A stretch of DNA of 64,000 nt from Allobosea sp. BH3 (GCF_025499465.1 NZ_JAIMCA010000004.1:744001-808000), one strand, 5' to 3'; counted from the first letter of the stretch, positions 26,620-37,039 are shown. Notes: generated from the letters alone by a model not told the origin. Numbers and translations: made by a program.

Positions 26620-28053
26620 TTAGTATGTCTGCCGGAGGTCCATCAGCGTCGTCAGCGTCCGCGCCATGATCCGCAGATCGAGCCAGAAGCTGGCGTTCTC
26701 GACATACCAGATGTCGAGCCTCACTCTTTCCGCCATGCTCTCCGTCGTCGGCGTCTCGCCGCGGCTGCCGTTAACCTGCGCCCAGCCGGTGATTCCCGGC
26801 TTGACGTGCTGGCGATAGGGATAGTCGCCGATCAACTGCTCGTAATGTTCATCGTGAGCCAGCGCATGCGGGCGCGGGCCGACGATCGACATGTCGCCGC
26901 GCAGCACGTTCCATAGCTGCGGCAATTCGTCGATGCTGAGCTTGCGGATCCAGCGGCCGACCGAGGTTACGCGGCTGTCATGCCGCAAGGCCTGCCGAAC
27001 CACCTCGCCGTCCTCCATGACATGCATGCTGCGGAACTTCAGGATGCGGAACTGCCGGTTGTTGAAACCATTGCGCGTCTGCTTGAACAGGATCGGGCCA
27101 GGGCTATCGAGCCGAATCGCCAGAGCGGTCATCACCAGCAGCGGCGAGATCAGCAGGATGGCGATGCCGGCGATCGCGATGTCGAGACCCCTCTTCACCG
27201 CACGTTCGACCTGCGACATGGGCGCTCGATGCATCTCGACCGCTACGAGGCCGCCGCCGAAGCGTTCGACCGGCCGGACCGCCAGCTCGCCCAGCCCCGA
27301 GCCGAGCACCAGCTTGACCGGCAACGGCAGAATGCGCAGCGCGGCGATCACCTGCTGCGCGCGCTTGAAATCGCCATCCTCGACGGCAACGAGGACCTCT
27401 TCGATCTGCGAACCTCGCAGGCGGGTGATCAGGTCGGAGACCACTGCCGTCTCCGCTGCAGCATCGCCGGCCGGCAGCCTAACGCGCGCGGCGATTGAAA
27501 AGCCGTAAGGAACGAGGTTCTGCGCCAGCCTGCTCTCCTCGATAAAGGCGTCGTCCCCAATGACAGCGATGCGCCTTGTCGCGAATCGGCCCTTGTTCAG
27601 CGCCCGGTTCATGAAGCCATGCCAGCCGAACCGCAGAGCGGCGACCCCGAGGAAGCCCGTCATCATGAAGGTGATGGCTCCGACCCGCGAGACCAGATGC
27701 CCGCTCTTCAGCGCAAAACCGATCGCTGCCAGAAAGCAGACGACCAGGATCCAGACGGTGAAGGCGCTCGAGACCTGGCGCAGCGGTCGCAGCAGCTCGA
27801 GCGGTCGATACAAGCCCCGCCACTGCATCAACAGGACGAATAGCGAGGCGAACAGCACGCCCAGCGCCAAAGCGTCCGCCAGCAGATAGACTTCTCCACC
27901 CCGGAACAGGTTGTAACCCACGCTGCACAGCAGGCTTGTGGCGACGATGGTCAGCACATCGGCAACCATCGCTAAGGGACCCGCCAAGTCATAGCGAAAC
28001 CGGACACGAAGCCCGGACCGCGCTGCACTCGCGGCGATCAAATCATTCGCCAT
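26620..28053 (-). CDS. undecaprenyl-phosphate glucose/galactose phosphotransferase (WcaJ/WbaP-type)
   Basis: 477 residues. The N-terminal membrane region has about four helices (ADVLTIVATSLLCSVGYNLF, FTVWILVVCFLAAIGFAL and others). A central CoA-binding-like domain (RRIAVIGDDAFIEESRLAQ) and a C-terminal bacterial sugar transferase follow: KRGLDIAIAGIAILL, DSPGPILFKQTRNG, ILKFRSMHVM, LSIDELPQLWNVLRGDMS, VGPRPHA, KPGITGWAQVNGSRGET. It transfers a hexose-1-phosphate to undecaprenyl phosphate and starts EPS repeat-unit synthesis. ATG at 28051-28053 is chosen; an in-frame TTG at 28113 is possible. The WcaJ-like glucose specificity is inferred from general similarity. Confidence 0.9.
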   Translation of the reverse strand: MANDLIAASAARSGLRVRFRYDLAGPLAMVADVLTIVATSLLCSVGYNLFRGGEVYLLADALALGVLFASLFVLLMQWRGLYRPLELLRPLRQVSSAFTVWILVVCFLAAIGFALKSGHLVSRVGAITFMMTGFLGVAALRFGWHGFMNRALNKGRFATRRIAVIGDDAFIEESRLAQNLVPYGFSIAARVRLPAGDAAAETAVVSDLITRLRGSQIEEVLVAVEDGDFKRAQQVIAALRILPLPVKLVLGSGLGELAVRPVERFGGGLVAVEMHRAPMSQVERAVKRGLDIAIAGIAILLISPLLVMTALAIRLDSPGPILFKQTRNGFNNRQFRILKFRSMHVMEDGEVVRQALRHDSRVTSVGRWIRKLSIDELPQLWNVLRGDMSIVGPRPHALAHDEHYEQLIGDYPYRQHVKPGITGWAQVNGSRGETPTTESMAERVRLDIWYVENASFWLDLRIMARTLTTLMDLRQTY

Positions 28054-28281
28054 GTTACCCAGGATCGCTACGGAATTAACGAGCTGTTTACGATGTTGCA
28101 GTGCGCAAATCAACTAGAAGCTCACCCCGGGCCGCAACCTGCCGTAGAGGAATTCGCCCGCCTCGCCCTTCTCGATCCGAGCGGGCCATTTTCGCACCTG
28201 TTCGGCCGCAGCGACGGCCAAAACGATCGGTCATTTCCGCGGCCGACCGCATTCAGCCCCAGGATCACGAGCCCGGGCGGC

Positions 28282-29229
28282 TCAGGCCTTGTTGGCGAGG
28301 AACCACTGATAGGTCTGGGCGATCCCGTCCCTCAGTCCGATCTTGGGAGCCCAGCCCATCGCCCTCAGCCGGTCGGCGCTCATCAGCTTGCGCGGCGTGC
28401 CGTCGGGTTTGCTGGTGTCCTTGACGATTTCACCCTTGAAACCGACCACATCGCACATCGTCTCGGCCAGTTCGAGGATCGAGACGTCCTCCCCGGAGCC
28501 AATATTGACGTGCTCATAGCCGGAATAGTGCTTTAGCACATGCACCAGCCCATCGGCGCAATCGTCTACATGCAGGAACTCGCGCCGCGGCGTGCCGGTC
28601 CCCCAGATCGTCAGAGTGCTGTCGCCCCTCAGTTTCGCCTCATGCGCCTTGCGCATCAGCGCCGGCATGACATGGCTCGACTGGAGGTCGAAATTGTCCT
28701 CCGGACCGTACAAGTTGGTCGGCATCGCCGAGATGTAGTCAGCGCCGTACTGCTTGCGGTAGGCCTGAGCCAGTTTGATGCCGGCGATCTTTGCGATCGC
28801 ATACCACTCATTTGTCGGCTCCAGCGGCCCGGTCAGGAGCGAATCCTCCTGGATCGGCTGGGGCGCGAACTTCGGATAGATGCAGCTCGATCCGAGGAAC
28901 AGGAGCTTGCCGACCCCGGCCTGGCGCGAAGCTTCGACGATGTTCGCCTCGATCATCAGGTTCTGATAGAGGAAATCGGCCGGATAGGTGTCGTTGGCCA
29001 GGATGCCGCCGACCTTGGCCGCAGCCACGATCACGACATCAGGCCGGCTTTCCGACAGCCAGCGCTCCGTTTCGGCCTGCCGCATCAGATCGGCCTTGTC
29101 GCGGCCCGCGATCAGTATCTCGCAATTTTCGCTCGCGAGCCGGCGCAGCAACGCTGCCCCCACCATGCCGCGATGGCCGGCGACCCAAACGCGCTTGCCG
29201 GCGAGGTCGTAGAGGGCCTCACTCGGCAT
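28282..29229 (-). CDS. fcl: GDP-L-fucose synthase
   Basis: About 315 residues. [19 protein letters not shown], then [41 protein letters not shown], catalytic [16 protein letters not shown], and [13 protein letters not shown]: the full Fcl/WcaG signature. It epimerises and reduces GDP-4-keto-6-deoxymannose to GDP-L-fucose. ATG at 29227-29229 lies inside the end of gmd (11 bp overlap), so the two are coupled. The last ~30 residues are typical. Confidence 0.95.
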   Translation of the reverse strand: MPSEALYDLAGKRVWVAGHRGMVGAALLRRLASENCEILIAGRDKADLMRQAETERWLSESRPDVVIVAAAKVGGILANDTYPADFLYQNLMIEANIVEASRQAGVGKLLFLGSSCIYPKFAPQPIQEDSLLTGPLEPTNEWYAIAKIAGIKLAQAYRKQYGADYISAMPTNLYGPEDNFDLQSSHVMPALMRKAHEAKLRGDSTLTIWGTGTPRREFLHVDDCADGLVHVLKHYSGYEHVNIGSGEDVSILELAETMCDVVGFKGEIVKDTSKPDGTPRKLMSADRLRAMGWAPKIGLRDGIAQTYQWFLANKA

Positions 29230-30295
29230 TGCGGCGGCGCTCCCGCTCAACACGCTTCAGATCCTCGCGAACCATTTCCTCGCACAGTGCCTGCCACTTC
29301 GTGTCGTGCTTCCAGCCGAGCTTCTGCTCAGCCTTGCGCGGATCGCCGATCAGCAGTTCGACCTCCGTTGGCCGGAAATAGCGCGGATCGACCTCGACCA
29401 GCACCTTCCCGGTCTTCGCATCCATCCCCTTCTCCTCGACGCCCTCGCCCTTCCAGACGAGATCGATCTCGACTTGAGCGAAGGCATGGGTCACGAAATC
29501 GCGCACCAGCGTGGTCTCGCCCGTCGCAAGCACGTAGTCGTCCGGCTCATCCTGCTGCATCATCAGCCACATGCCGCGGACATATTCGCGGGCATGGCCC
29601 CAGTCGCGCTTGGCGTCCAGATTGCCGAGATAGAGCTTGTCCTGGTAGCCGAGCTTCATCGCAGCAACCGCGCGGGTGATCTTGCGTGTCACGAAGGTCT
29701 CGCCGCGCAGCGGGCTCTCATGATTGAACAGGATGCCGTTCGAGGCGTGTATCCCGTACGCCTCGCGGTAGTTCACCACGATCCAGTAGGCATAGAGCTT
29801 GGCCACTGCATAGGGACTACGCGGATAGAACGGCGTCTTCTCGCTCTGCGGCACTTCCTGAACCTTGCCGTACAGCTCGGATGTCGAGGCCTGGTAGAAG
29901 CGCGTCTTCTTGGTCAGCCCGAGCAGACGGATCGCCTCGAGCAGCCGCAATGTCCCGGTCGCGTCGGCGTTGGACGTATATTCGGGGGTCTCGAAGGAAA
30001 CCTGCACATGGCTTTGGGCCGCGAGGTTGTAGACCTCGTCGGGCTGCGTCTCCTGCATGATACGGATCAGATTGGTCGAATCCGTCATGTCGCCGTAATG
30101 CAGGATGAAGCGTGGATCCTTCTCGTGCGGATCCTGGTAGAGATGCTCGATGCGGCCGGTGTTGAAGGAAGACGAGCGGCGCTTGATACCGTGCACCACA
30201 TAGCCCTTGTCGAGCAGCAACTCCGAAAGGTAGGCGCCGTCCTGCCCTGTCACGCCCGTGATCAAGGCGACCTTACCAGCACCAGAACGATCCAT
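29219..30295 (-). CDS. gmd: GDP-mannose 4,6-dehydratase
   Basis: 358 residues. [56 protein letters not shown], catalytic [15 protein letters not shown] and [15 protein letters not shown] all match Gmd. It converts GDP-D-mannose to GDP-4-keto-6-deoxy-D-mannose. Operon with fcl (11 bp overlap) gives GDP-L-fucose for the exopolysaccharide. The genes that make GDP-mannose (manB/manC) are not in this window. Confidence 0.96.
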   Translation of the reverse strand: MDRSGAGKVALITGVTGQDGAYLSELLLDKGYVVHGIKRRSSSFNTGRIEHLYQDPHEKDPRFILHYGDMTDSTNLIRIMQETQPDEVYNLAAQSHVQVSFETPEYTSNADATGTLRLLEAIRLLGLTKKTRFYQASTSELYGKVQEVPQSEKTPFYPRSPYAVAKLYAYWIVVNYREAYGIHASNGILFNHESPLRGETFVTRKITRAVAAMKLGYQDKLYLGNLDAKRDWGHAREYVRGMWLMMQQDEPDDYVLATGETTLVRDFVTHAFAQVEIDLVWKGEGVEEKGMDAKTGKVLVEVDPRYFRPTEVELLIGDPRKAEQKLGWKHDTKWQALCEEMVREDLKRVERERRRNAE

Positions 30296-30593
30296 TCCGT
30301 CCTCCAGTTGCGCCGCGTTTCACGGCGCCGGATTGCTAAACCTGCCGGGCACGCAGCCTTGCGGGCCGACGCAGCCTCACGGCGACGCACAACTCCTATA
30401 TTCCGCCCGGATGTGCAATCGCCAATGGCCGCAGGTTAGGCCCGCGGATGCGAGCATCCTCATCTTTTCTGATTGATGCGACGGCGCACGCGAAGGGCGG
30501 CGCCTGGTCGCTTGAGCGGCCGGGCGGTGCAGCGTAGACGCTGCCCCGACTGAATATGTGCTGCCCGTTGCTGGTCGTGTTCGCGAAGAGCTT
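30296..30593. other. intergenic region upstream of gmd
   Basis: About 300 bp between gmd and a tiny minus-strand ORF. No recognisable coding or RNA feature. It probably carries the gmd-fcl promoter. Confidence 0.35.
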
Positions 30594-30680
30594 TCAGTCC
30601 TCGATCACCGGCGCACGATCGGCCAGTTCGAGGAAGATCGCTGCGCAGGCGAGCCAGACGACACCGATCGAAAGCATCAT
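30594..30680 (-). CDS. candidate 28-residue single-span membrane peptide
   Basis: A short ORF starting with two Met codons, M-M-L-S-I-G-V-V-W-L-A-C-A-A-I-F, then a charged end (LELADRAPVIED). Stop is TGA at 30594-30596. A GGAG sits 7 nt before the first ATG (30678-30680), ideal spacing. The hydrophobic core could form one membrane helix. No family is recognised. It sits alone between gmd and ugd, so it could be a small regulatory or accessory peptide, or a chance ORF with a good ribosome site. Confidence 0.4.
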   Translation of the reverse strand: MMLSIGVVWLACAAIFLELADRAPVIED

Positions 30681-30788
30681 GATTTACTCCACGGGCACAG
30701 TCCGTGGTCTAGCCAGACACCTCTTTACACCGGGTATATCCTTGCTGGCGCCTGCCAACAGGGTTAACTGGCGATGTAATGCGGCCTT

Positions 30789-32135
30789 TTAAGCCGCATG
30801 TTCCTTCGTCTTGGATGCGGCCGAAACAGTACCGCGGCCGATGTCGTCGTAGTGGAAGCCCTGGGCGCGCACCTGCTCGGCCCGATAGACGTTGCGCAGG
30901 TCGACCAGCACAGGCTCCTTCATCAGGGTTTTGACCCGGCCGAGGTCGAGCGCGCGGAAGATGTTCCATTCGGTCACGATGACCGCCGCGTCGGCCCCCG
31001 TCACGCAGTCATAGGCGTCGCTGCAGTAATGCACCTCGCCCGGCAGCGCCGCCTTGGCCTGCTCCATGCCCTCCGGGTCGAAGGCCCGGATCTTGGCGCC
31101 GCCATCCAGCAAAGCGGCAACGATCGCCAGCGACGGCGCATCGCGCATGTCGTCGGTGTTGGGCTTGAAGGTCAGCCCCAGCACCGCGATGGTCTTGCCG
31201 CGCACCGCGCCGCCGCAGGCGGCCACCACCTTGCGGCCCATGGCGCGCTTGCGCTGGTCGTTCACCGCCGCGACCGTCTCGACGATGCGGGCGGGCGTGC
31301 CGTAGTCCTGCGCTGTCTTGATCAGAGCCAGCGTGTCCTTCGGGAAGCAGGAGCCGCCATAGCCCGGCCCGGCATGCAGGAACTTCCCGCCGATTCGGTT
31401 GTCGAGCCCCATGCCGCGCGCCACGTCCTGGACATTGGCGCCGACCTGCTCGCAGAGATCGGCCATCTCGTTGATGAACGTGATCTTCGTGGCCAGAAAG
31501 GCATTGGCGGCGTACTTCGTCAGCTCGGCCGTGCGCCGGCTCGTGTTCAGGATCGGCGCGCTGTTGAGGTAGAGCGGGCGGTAGACGTCCGCCATCACGG
31601 TCCTGGCGCGCTCCTCCTCGGCGCCGATCACGATCCGGTCCGGGCGCTTGAAGTCTTCGATGGCAGCGCCCTCGCGAAGGAATTCCGGGTTCGACACCAC
31701 GGAGAACTCGGCATCCGGCCGGAGCTCCCTGATGATGCGCTCAACCTCGTCGCCCGTGCCGACCGGCACCGTCGATTTGGTCACGATCACCGTATAGCCC
31801 CTCAGCGCCAGCGCGATCTCCCGCGCCGCAGCATAGACATAGGACAGGTCGGCGAAGCCGTCCCCGCGCCGCGACGGCGTGCCCACAGCGATGAACACCG
31901 CGTCGGCATCGGCCACCGGCCCGCTCAGATCGGTGGTGAAGGAGAGACGACCGGCGGCAGCGTTGCTGCGCACCAGTTCCGACAGGCCGGGCTCGAAGAT
32001 CGGTATCTCGCCGCGGTTCAGCGCCTCGATCTTGCTGGCCTGCTTGTCGACGCAAACGATGTCGTGGCCGAAATCCGCAAAGCACGCTCCGGACACGAGG
32101 CCGACATAGCCGGACCCAACCATTACGATCTTCAT
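30789..32135 (-). CDS. ugd: UDP-glucose 6-dehydrogenase
   Basis: 448 residues. N-terminal VMVGSGYVGLVSGACFADFG, GTPSRRGDGFADLSYV, TKSTVPVGTG, SNPEFLREGAA, PDRIVIG, and the catalytic Cys in GPGYGGSCFPKDT near residue 262. LGLTFKPNTDDMRDAPSL near 330 is also typical. It oxidises UDP-glucose to UDP-glucuronate with NAD. It supplies the acidic sugar of the EPS. It is divergent from the PAS/GGDEF/EAL gene, with about 210 bp between starts. Confidence 0.96.
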   Translation of the reverse strand: MKIVMVGSGYVGLVSGACFADFGHDIVCVDKQASKIEALNRGEIPIFEPGLSELVRSNAAAGRLSFTTDLSGPVADADAVFIAVGTPSRRGDGFADLSYVYAAAREIALALRGYTVIVTKSTVPVGTGDEVERIIRELRPDAEFSVVSNPEFLREGAAIEDFKRPDRIVIGAEEERARTVMADVYRPLYLNSAPILNTSRRTAELTKYAANAFLATKITFINEMADLCEQVGANVQDVARGMGLDNRIGGKFLHAGPGYGGSCFPKDTLALIKTAQDYGTPARIVETVAAVNDQRKRAMGRKVVAACGGAVRGKTIAVLGLTFKPNTDDMRDAPSLAIVAALLDGGAKIRAFDPEGMEQAKAALPGEVHYCSDAYDCVTGADAAVIVTEWNIFRALDLGRVKTLMKEPVLVDLRNVYRAEQVRAQGFHYDDIGRGTVSAASKTKEHAA

Positions 32136-32343
32136 CGCCTGCTCCTGATGCGGGCCGCTTCGGGGGTCTTTCGCAGCCGCGAACTAGCATACTCCCCCTC
32201 GCCCGCCAATGACGACGGAAGGAGGGGCACTGTCGGATCGGGCCGAAAGACAGCGGGGAGTTCGAACGATGTCGAGCTTCCGACTTAACGTCAGATTAGA
32301 GGATTTGTCGCAGTTTTCGGCTGGGAAATGATCTGCCGTACTC

Positions 32344-35300
32344 ATGAGTTGCGAGAGGTTCGCCGTCGTGACGTCTCAAGGGCCGGCTTCGACCAGGACC
32401 GTGAATGACATCTGGTCGCCGGGAGGCGTCGACGAACGTAGGCTATGGGCGGCAGAGGTTGATGTCAGGCCGATGAAATCGGAGCACGGGGTCCTTCGTC
32501 AGACTCGGTTGAATCTGCACGAGATTGCACTCGAGGCCATCGCTCATGGCCTGTGCCTCTTCGACACCGATCTTCGCATCACCCTCTTCAACCGCCAGAT
32601 GATCGACATTCTGGGTCTGCCGCCGGATGCCGTCCGGGTCGGGCTGTCGCTCCAGAGCCTGCTGGGTCGGTGGAACGGCCTGGCGAATCTTTCGGAACAG
32701 TCCGGCGAGCACGCCCGGCTGCGCCATTCCCGTCAGTTTGCGAGCGGCACGGCATTCCGCGAATCCTGGCCACTGAACGATGGCCGGGTGGTCAGGGTCC
32801 GTTACGAGCCGATCGCAGACGGCGGCTGGGCCGCAACCTTCGAAGACATCACCGAGCAGAATCGACTGGATGTCGAGCTCAAGGCGCAGATCGCCCGTTT
32901 CGGCACCGCTCTCGAGAGCATGTCGCATGGCTTCGCGATGTACAGCGCCGATGAGCGGCTAATGGTCTGCAACAACCAGTATCTGACCTATCTCGGCCTC
33001 GACTCCGCATCGGTCCCCCCCGGCACGCCCCTGCGCGACGTGGTCGGGCATTACTACAAGACCTATCTCCACCCGACTTTCACGGTCGAACAGCTCTATG
33101 AGTCCGTCCACGCCCTGTTCGTCAGCGGCAGCGACTATGTCAGGCGGCTGGGCGACGGGCGCTACCTCTACACCCGCAACCGGCCGATGCCGGGCGGCGG
33201 ATGGGTCGTGGCGTGCGAGGACGTCACCGAGCGCGAGCAGGTGGCGGAGGATCTGCGCCGGCAGCATCGCCTCTTCGACGCCGCCCTCAACGGCATGTCC
33301 CAGGGCTTCTGCATGATCGATGCGGATGACCGTGTGATCGTCTGCAACGAGCTCTACGCCACCATATTCGGCGCCGACTCGACCGTGGTGAAGCCTGGTG
33401 TGACGCTGCGCGAGGTCTTCGAGCACGGCATCGCCGTCGGGAACTATCCCGGGCTTACGGTGGAAGACCTGCTGCGCCGGCGCCGGGCCAAGCAGGCGGG
33501 CGGCGTTCCCGTCACCTACGACTACGTGCTGGGCGACGGCCGGACGGTCCGCGCACTGCTCTCCCCCATGCCCGATGGCAGCTCGGTCGGAACGTTCGAG
33601 GACGTCACAGGGCTGCGCCAGATCGAGGCGGCACGCCGCACGGCGGCAGCGGAGCTGCACCGCCAGAATCTTCTTCTCGACGCGACGCTGGACAACATGG
33701 CTCATGGCCTGTGCGTGTTCGACGACGATTTCCGACTCGTATTGTGCAACCGCCAATACATGGAGCTTTATCGCCTCGACCCCGAGACCGCGCAGCCCGG
33801 CACGTCGCTGCTCGACATGGTCCGAGTCAGCGTGGAGCGGGGTCTGCATCTGCCAGGACTGGATGCGGAGACGATCGTCGCCGATTTCCAGGCCCGCCTC
33901 ATCGACAAGCGCGAGCCCGGCATGCAGCGGCGCTTCGCCGACGGCCGGATGATCGCCATTCGCAGCCGCCCGATGGCGCATGGCGGATGGGTCGTCACCT
34001 ACGAGGACATCACTGAGCAGATGCGGGCCGCGGAGGAGCTGCGCGAACAGCATCGCCGCTTCGATGCCGCGCTGAACTACATGCCCCACGGTCTCGTCAT
34101 GCTGGACCGGAACCTGAGGCTGGTGGTCTGCAACCGTCGCTATCTCGAAATGTACGGCCTGTCGGCGGAAGTGGTGAAGCCCGGCACGACAGTTCGGGAA
34201 ATCGTTGAGCACGGCGTCGAGTGCGGGAACCATCATGCCGAGTCCGTCGACGAGCGTCTTGCACGCCTGAACGAGGAACTGGCGCCGGGGCAGCGCGTCT
34301 CGTATCGCCGCCTGGTGCGCGACCGCGTCTTCAAGGCGACCTACGAGCCAATGGAGCATGGCGGCTGGGTCGCCATCCACGAGGAGATCACGGAGCAGGA
34401 GCGCGCGGGCGAGGCCCAGCGCGAGCAACACCGACTCTTCGACGCCGCTCTCAATAACATGGCCCACGGCCTGGCCATGTTCGACGAGAAGCTCCGCCTG
34501 CTCGTCTGCAACAGCCGCTATCTCAACCTCTACGGCATGTCGCCGGACGTCGTGAAGCCGGGCGCCTCCATCCGCGAAATCGTCGAGCACAGTATCGCGA
34601 TCGGCAATCTCCCCGGCGGAGACCCGGATGCGATCGTTGCGGAATACATCCGCAAGCTGGAGGCCGGGGACTACACCTCATACCGGCAGATCAGCGACGG
34701 CCGCATCATCGAGGTCATCTACGAGGTCATGCCCCATGGGGGCTGGGTCGTGATGCACGAGGACGTCACGCTGCGCCGCCATGCCGAACAGCGCATCGAA
34801 CACATGGCGCACCACGACATCCTGACCGACTTGCCGAACCGGGCGCTGTTCCGCGAGAGGATGGCCGACGGGCTGACCCGCGCGCTGCGCAGCGGCAAGC
34901 CCATGGCGGTGATCTGCCTTGATCTCGACCGCTTCAAGCTCGTCAACGATACGCTTGGACACCCGCTGGGTGACAAACTGCTGCGGGCGGTGGCCAGCCG
35001 TCTCGGCAAGGCGATCCGACCGGCGGACACCATCGCGAGGCTCGGCGGTGACGAGTTCGCGATCCTGATGCATGCAACGAGCGTCGGCGCAGTCGCGACG
35101 CTGGCCGAACGGCTGGTGCGCATCATGTCCTCGCCCTTCACGATCGACGGCCACAAGATCAGCACGGGCCTGAGCATCGGCATCGCCATGGCACCGTCCG
35201 ACGGCACGACCGCCGACCATCTGATGAAATGTGCCGATCTCGCGCTCTATCGCGCCAAGGCGGAGGGACGGAACGCCTACCGCTTCTTCGAGTCGGACAT

Positions 35301-36147
35301 GAGCGCGCAAGTCGAGGCGCGCCGCGCCCTCGAGGTCGACCTGCGCCAGGCCCTCGCGAACGACGAGTTCCACCTGGTCTTCCAGCCGCTGGTGCGCGCC
35401 GAGAACCGGGCGCTGACGGGCTTCGAGGCCCTCCTGCGCTGGTCGCACCCGCTGCGCGGCTCGGTCTCGCCCGCGCAGTTCATTCCGATCGCCGAGGAAA
35501 CCGGCCTCATCCTGCCGATCGGCGAGTGGGTGCTGCGCGAGGCCTGCCGGGAAGCCGCCCGCTGGCCGGAACCGATCCGGGTATCGGTCAATCTGTCGCC
35601 CATCCAGTTTCGCGGTCACAGCCTCGTCGCGATGGTGAGGCGCGTGCTTGCGGAAGCCGGACTGGCGCCGAGCCGGCTCGAGCTCGAGATCACAGAGGCG
35701 ATCTTGCTGCGTAACGACGAGGCGACCATCGCGGAGCTGCACGAACTGCGCGCCCTCGGCATCCGCATCGTCATGGACGATTTCGGCATCGGCTATTCCT
35801 CGCTCAGCTATCTCCGCTCCTTCCCCTTCGACAAGATCAAGATCGACCGCTCCTTCATCGCCGATCTCGACGGCAACAAGGACAATGTCGCGATCATCCG
35901 CGCAGTCGCCGATCTCGGCGCCAGCCTCGCCATCGACACCACCGCCGAAGGCGTCGAAACCCTGCAGCAGTTCGAGACCATCAGAGCCTGCGGCTGCACG
36001 GAGGTGCAGGGCTACCTGATCAGCCGGCCCTGTCGGGCGACGGAGATCGTGTCCTTCATCAACGACCATGTCGCCAAAGGCGGCGTCCGGGACCGGGTCG
36101 ACGACACGCCCGAAACCCCGTTGGCACGAGTGATCGGGGGCTTCTGA
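32344..36147 (+). CDS. multi-PAS (six) GGDEF-EAL cyclic-di-GMP signalling protein
   Basis: 1267 residues, predicted cytoplasmic (no membrane helix). Six related PAS units begin near residues 57, 185, 310, 444, 572 and 697. Each opens with a variant of L-F-D-A-A-L-N-x-M-x-H-G and contains V-C-N-x-x-Y followed by a G-G-W-V-V-x-x-E-D-V-T-E end. Diguanylate cyclase follows from ~816, with RLGGDEFAIL near 899 (intact). The EAL phosphodiesterase has GFEALLRW near 1026, LELEITEAILL, and DDFGIGYSSLSYL. Both catalytic sites look complete, so the protein could make or break c-di-GMP. Start ATG 32344 lacks a clear ribosome site; ATG 32473 is an alternative. It faces the EPS locus and could regulate it. 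Confidence 0.92.
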   Translation: MSCERFAVVTSQGPASTRTVNDIWSPGGVDERRLWAAEVDVRPMKSEHGVLRQTRLNLHEIALEAIAHGLCLFDTDLRITLFNRQMIDILGLPPDAVRVGLSLQSLLGRWNGLANLSEQSGEHARLRHSRQFASGTAFRESWPLNDGRVVRVRYEPIADGGWAATFEDITEQNRLDVELKAQIARFGTALESMSHGFAMYSADERLMVCNNQYLTYLGLDSASVPPGTPLRDVVGHYYKTYLHPTFTVEQLYESVHALFVSGSDYVRRLGDGRYLYTRNRPMPGGGWVVACEDVTEREQVAEDLRRQHRLFDAALNGMSQGFCMIDADDRVIVCNELYATIFGADSTVVKPGVTLREVFEHGIAVGNYPGLTVEDLLRRRRAKQAGGVPVTYDYVLGDGRTVRALLSPMPDGSSVGTFEDVTGLRQIEAARRTAAAELHRQNLLLDATLDNMAHGLCVFDDDFRLVLCNRQYMELYRLDPETAQPGTSLLDMVRVSVERGLHLPGLDAETIVADFQARLIDKREPGMQRRFADGRMIAIRSRPMAHGGWVVTYEDITEQMRAAEELREQHRRFDAALNYMPHGLVMLDRNLRLVVCNRRYLEMYGLSAEVVKPGTTVREIVEHGVECGNHHAESVDERLARLNEELAPGQRVSYRRLVRDRVFKATYEPMEHGGWVAIHEEITEQERAGEAQREQHRLFDAALNNMAHGLAMFDEKLRLLVCNSRYLNLYGMSPDVVKPGASIREIVEHSIAIGNLPGGDPDAIVAEYIRKLEAGDYTSYRQISDGRIIEVIYEVMPHGGWVVMHEDVTLRRHAEQRIEHMAHHDILTDLPNRALFRERMADGLTRALRSGKPMAVICLDLDRFKLVNDTLGHPLGDKLLRAVASRLGKAIRPADTIARLGGDEFAILMHATSVGAVATLAERLVRIMSSPFTIDGHKISTGLSIGIAMAPSDGTTADHLMKCADLALYRAKAEGRNAYRFFESDMSAQVEARRALEVDLRQALANDEFHLVFQPLVRAENRALTGFEALLRWSHPLRGSVSPAQFIPIAEETGLILPIGEWVLREACREAARWPEPIRVSVNLSPIQFRGHSLVAMVRRVLAEAGLAPSRLELEITEAILLRNDEATIAELHELRALGIRIVMDDFGIGYSSLSYLRSFPFDKIKIDRSFIADLDGNKDNVAIIRAVADLGASLAIDTTAEGVETLQQFETIRACGCTEVQGYLISRPCRATEIVSFINDHVAKGGVRDRVDDTPETPLARVIGGF

Positions 36148-36286
36148 CCGTGCGACGGGCCAACCCGCCAAGTCTGGCGCAGGTCAGCTTCATCCCGCTG
36201 GCGCGGCCCTAAACACTGCTCGCGGCGGCTCCGGCGGCACAGATGTAGCGGCCGGAAGGCAGGCCGACCTGTCGAACCCGCTCCCG

Positions 36287-37039
36287 TCAGGTCAGCGTCT
36301 GGCCGCCATCGACCACGATCGTCTGGCCGGTGACCCAGCTCGCCATGTCGCCGGCCAGGAAGAGAGCGACCTTGGCGATCTCCTCTGGGGCCCCCAGCCG
36401 TCCCCACGGAATGCTGTCGAAGACGCGCTTGTAGAGCTCGGGATCAGACGTCTTGCGGTTCTCCCAGGAGCCGCCCGGAAACTCGATCGATCCGGGCGCG
36501 ATCGCATTGACCCGGATGCGCTTCGGCGCCAGCGCCCGCCCCTGCCCTGCCGTGTAGTTGATGACGGCTGCCTTGATCGCCGCATAGGGCAGTGAGCGGG
36601 GCGAAGCCATCATGCCGGAGATCGACGAGATGTTGACGATGGCGCCGCCCCCCACCTTCTCCAGATAGGGGATGGCGGTCTGCGTCGCACGCACCGTCGC
36701 CATCAGATCGACATCGACGCTGGCGAGCCAACCGCTCTCGTCATCCTTCGATCCGAAGCCCGAGGCGTTGTTGACGAGGACGTCGATGCCACCCAGAGCC
36801 CCAGCCGCCTTCTCGACGAAACCGACGACCTCAGCCCCCTTCGAGAGATCGGCCGGCAGCGCGAAGACCTTGCCACCGAAAGCCTTCAGCTCCGCCTCGG
36901 TCGCCGCCAGCCCCTCAGGATTGCGGGCGCAGATCGCCACATCGGCACCGTCCGCCGCGAAAGCCAGAGCGATCGAGCGCCCGATACCCCGGCTGCCGCC
37001 CGCAACGAGGACCTTCTTGTTCCTGAAGGAAGTCTGCAT
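36287..37039 (-). CDS. short-chain dehydrogenase/reductase
   Basis: 250 residues, classical SDR. VLVAGGSRGIGRSIALAFA (NAD(P) binding), NNASGFGS, NISSISGM and catalytic YAAIK (Tyr-x3-Lys near residue 150), then INAIAPGSIEFPGGSW and VTGQTIVVDGGQTLT. The frame is open upstream, but MQTSFRNKKVL at 37037-37039 matches the family. The substrate cannot be deduced; fatty-acid, sugar or xenobiotic reductase are possible. It is isolated, with a dispersed repeat upstream. Confidence 0.88.
   Translation of the reverse strand: MQTSFRNKKVLVAGGSRGIGRSIALAFAADGADVAICARNPEGLAATEAELKAFGGKVFALPADLSKGAEVVGFVEKAAGALGGIDVLVNNASGFGSKDDESGWLASVDVDLMATVRATQTAIPYLEKVGGGAIVNISSISGMMASPRSLPYAAIKAAVINYTAGQGRALAPKRIRVNAIAPGSIEFPGGSWENRKTSDPELYKRVFDSIPWGRLGAPEEIAKVALFLAGDMASWVTGQTIVVDGGQTLT

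Noticed and set aside
32959..34590. 543-residue minus-strand open frame in the PAS gene
   Set aside because: High-GC shadow frame; the plus strand has PAS motifs throughout.
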